The notes under the pieces: generated by a model | Database searches by the model: none | Seen by the model: only the letters and a program-made list of their open reading frames with translations | Told to the model about the DNA's origin: nothing | Assembly: GCA_945897655.1 (NCBI GenBank) | Contig: CAMDHB010000198.1 | Span: 1 to 6,742, forward strand | Reading direction: 5' to 3' | DNA length: 6,742 nt | From: Pseudorhodobacter antarcticus | GTDB lineage: Bacteria; Pseudomonadota; Alphaproteobacteria; Rhodobacterales; Rhodobacteraceae | Made by a program: the position numbers and the translations under genes | Shown: positions 5,472 through 6,742 of the stretch, piece by piece | Numbering within the stretch: the first letter of the stretch is position 1 | How the letters are laid out: each line of letters starts with the position of its first letter

Positions 5472-6125
5472 TTGTTCAAGCGGCGTGGGGTGCAGACCTG
5501 GGCAACCTGGTTAAAGGAACAGTTCTACCCCAAGGGCGGCTTCAAGCGCGCAACCTTGTACATGTGGCACCGACTGCGGCGCTTGCCTGACCCTCCGCAC
5601 AGGATTGCACGCGGGGTTTTCGCCGGAACATTCGTGAACTTTCCGCCGATCTTTGGCCTGCAAATGCTGGGGGCTGCGGGCATCGCCTGGGCCATGCGCG
5701 GAAACGTTCTCGCAGCTGTCTTGATGACCTTTTTGTCCAACCCCTTTACCACGCCAATCATCGCTGCGGTGTCGATCCAGCTTGGGTACTGGATGTTGGG
5801 CATTCCGGGTGGGGTTGGCCTGAACGAACTTTTTGACGCCTTCGCCGCTGCCGGCTCGGAGCTTTGGCATAACGCCCTTGCCATCTTTGGCCCCGGCAAG
5901 ACGCATTGGACGGGCCTCTTGCAGTTCTGGAACCGCATTTACCTGCCTTACACAGTCGGCTCGATCATCCCTGGGATCATCACCTCGCTTTTGTTTTACC
6001 GCCTGACAATACCGACCCTGACCGCCTATCAGGCCCTGCGCCGACGCAGGCTTGCCGCACGTTTCGCAGCATTGCGGAAAAAAGTCGCGGTGAAAGAGGG
6101 TGACGACCCGACCGGATCGTCTTAA
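5472..6125 (+). CDS. DUF2062 inner-membrane protein
   Basis: A 217-residue membrane protein of the DUF2062 family, whose biochemical role is not established. The basic cytoplasmic N-terminus (FKRRGVQTW...) leads to the family's hallmark HRLRRLPDPPHRIARGVFAG region (33-52), then FVNFPPIFGLQ (54-64). Hydrophobic helices lie at about 48-75, 78-108 and 160-178; the second carries the conserved SNPFTTP (89-95). A basic C-terminal tail (LRRRRLAARFAALRKKV, 189-205) and acidic end are likely cytoplasmic. The start is TTG at 5472, giving the usual MFKRR beginning, 22 bases after the rsh stop and preceded by a strong ribosome binding site, so it is probably translated from the rsh transcript. pdxJ follows after 44 bases. 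Nothing visible ties it to ppGpp or B6 metabolism beyond neighbourhood. Confidence 0.88.
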   Translation: MFKRRGVQTWATWLKEQFYPKGGFKRATLYMWHRLRRLPDPPHRIARGVFAGTFVNFPPIFGLQMLGAAGIAWAMRGNVLAAVLMTFLSNPFTTPIIAAVSIQLGYWMLGIPGGVGLNELFDAFAAAGSELWHNALAIFGPGKTHWTGLLQFWNRIYLPYTVGSIIPGIITSLLFYRLTIPTLTAYQALRRRRLAARFAALRKKVAVKEGDDPTGSS

Positions 6126-6169
6126 GTAAGGCGCAGTCCGGGCAATCCGGGATGTAGAAGGGTGCCACG

Positions 6170-6742
6170 ATGAAACCACTTGGAAAACTGCGGCTTGGTG
6201 TGAACATCGACCATGTGGCGACTGTGCGCAATGCGCGCGGGTCGCAGTGGCCAGACCCATTGCGCGCGGCCCTGCTGGCCGAGGCGGCGGGGGCTGATGG
6301 TATCACCGCCCATCTGCGCGAGGACCGCCGCCACATTCGCGACGCCGATATCGCGGCGCTGGTTGCGGGGATCGGGCTGCCGTTGAACTTTGAATGCGCC
6401 GCCACGGATGAAATGCAGGCAATTGCCCTACTCCACCGCCCCCATGCCGTTTGCCTTGTGCCCGAGAAGCGCAGCGAACGCACCACCGAAGGCGGGTTGG
6501 ACGTGGCAGGCGACCAGAACCGTCTGGCCGATTACATCCACCCCCTGCGGGAGGCCGGTGCGCGCGTGTCGATGTTCATCAGCCACGACCCGGCGCAGAT
6601 CGAAGCCTCGGCCCGTATCGGCGCTGCGGTTGTGGAACTGCACACCGGCCATTATTCGGACCTGCATGCCGAGGGCGATTTTGACGCTGCCGACGTGGAA
6701 CTTGTCGCATTGCGCCGTGGTGCGACGCTGGCCCACTCGCTG
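6170..6742 (+). CDS. pdxJ: Pyridoxine 5'-phosphate synthase (PdxJ), cut by the right edge
   Basis: This cytosolic TIM-barrel enzyme condenses 1-deoxy-D-xylulose 5-phosphate with 3-amino-2-oxopropyl phosphate to give pyridoxine 5'-phosphate, the ring-forming step of DXP-dependent vitamin B6 synthesis. The 191 residues visible are uninterrupted; about 55-60 are missing against the usual 240-250. Landmarks are LGVNIDHVATVRNARG (9-24) with N12, D14, H15 and R20; HLREDRRHI (48-56) with H48, R50 and H55; NFECA (73-77) with E75; CLVPEKRSERTTEGGLDV (95-112); and VELHTG (155-160). The ATG at 6170 follows AAGGG at seven-base spacing. It lies 44 bases after the DUF2062 stop on the same strand. In related genomes acpS, lepB, rnc and era often follow pdxJ, which could be checked beyond the window. 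Identity is essentially certain. Confidence 0.97.
   Translation, partial: MKPLGKLRLGVNIDHVATVRNARGSQWPDPLRAALLAEAAGADGITAHLREDRRHIRDADIAALVAGIGLPLNFECAATDEMQAIALLHRPHAVCLVPEKRSERTTEGGLDVAGDQNRLADYIHPLREAGARVSMFISHDPAQIEASARIGAAVVELHTGHYSDLHAEGDFDAADVELVALRRGATLAHSL

Noticed and set aside
5446..5514. 22-residue frame starting at an ATGA overlap with the rsh stop
   Set aside because: There is no ribosome binding site before its ATG, the translation shows nothing recognisable, and it overlaps the better supported DUF2062 start in another frame.
6133..6152. TCCGGG repeated twice between the DUF2062 gene and pdxJ
   Set aside because: Only six bases repeated in a 44-base gap in high-GC DNA; no hairpin with a T tail, so it is not a terminator, and chance is sufficient.
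1..6742. Search for CRISPR arrays, insertion sequences, tRNA or rRNA genes, and toxin-antitoxin or defence modules
   Set aside because: No spaced repeat series, terminal inverted repeats, transposase motifs, or cloverleaf/CCA-type ends were seen on either strand. The NYN protein alone, without a small partner gene, does not make a toxin-antitoxin pair.

Overview
The window reads as an ordinary, mostly core-metabolism stretch of a chromosome from an alphaproteobacterium, most likely Rhodobacterales (Rhodobacter/Roseobacter-like). The grounds are the high G+C with strong third-position bias, the order folK - rpoZ - bifunctional RelA/SpoT homologue - DUF2062 protein - pdxJ, and close similarity of the NYN, omega and RSH proteins to what I know from that order. 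There are no rRNA or tRNA genes, CRISPR arrays or mobile elements that I can see. Species cannot be named from the sequence alone.

Left part (1-2158), minus strand: a NYN-domain (LabA/DUF88-type) putative ribonuclease is followed downstream by a two-helix membrane protein with a YcxB-like C-terminal domain, then ispH (last step of the MEP isoprenoid pathway), and possibly the first codons of another gene running off the left edge. A GC-rich hairpin with a T-rich tail sits just after the NYN gene, inside the apparent N-terminal coding region of the YcxB-like gene. Either it terminates the NYN transcript or the next gene starts further in than the longest frame suggests.

Centre (2159-2288): a 130-base divergent intergenic region between the NYN gene and folK. 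It holds a tandem direct repeat with 11-base period, but no convincing sigma-70 promoter in either direction.

Right part (2289-6742), plus strand: folK (folate synthesis), rpoZ (omega subunit of RNA polymerase), rsh ((p)ppGpp synthetase/hydrolase), a DUF2062 membrane protein, and pdxJ (vitamin B6 synthesis; cut by the right edge). rpoZ and rsh are 33 bases apart, and the omega N-terminus carries the MAR sequence linked to ppGpp binding in other bacteria. The gene making the alarmone therefore sits beside a gene for part of its likely receptor. The DUF2062 gene starts at a TTG seven bases after a strong ribosome binding site and eight codons after rsh ends, so it is probably co-transcribed.

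I found no previously undescribed system. The points most worth a second look are: a sharply AT-rich, rare-codon patch in the last part of rsh (5281-5400, about 41% G+C by hand count, against about 63% in a sampled stretch of the same gene); the terminator-like hairpin at 1536-1561 with the start-site problem it raises; and the 11-base-period repeat in the divergent promoter region.
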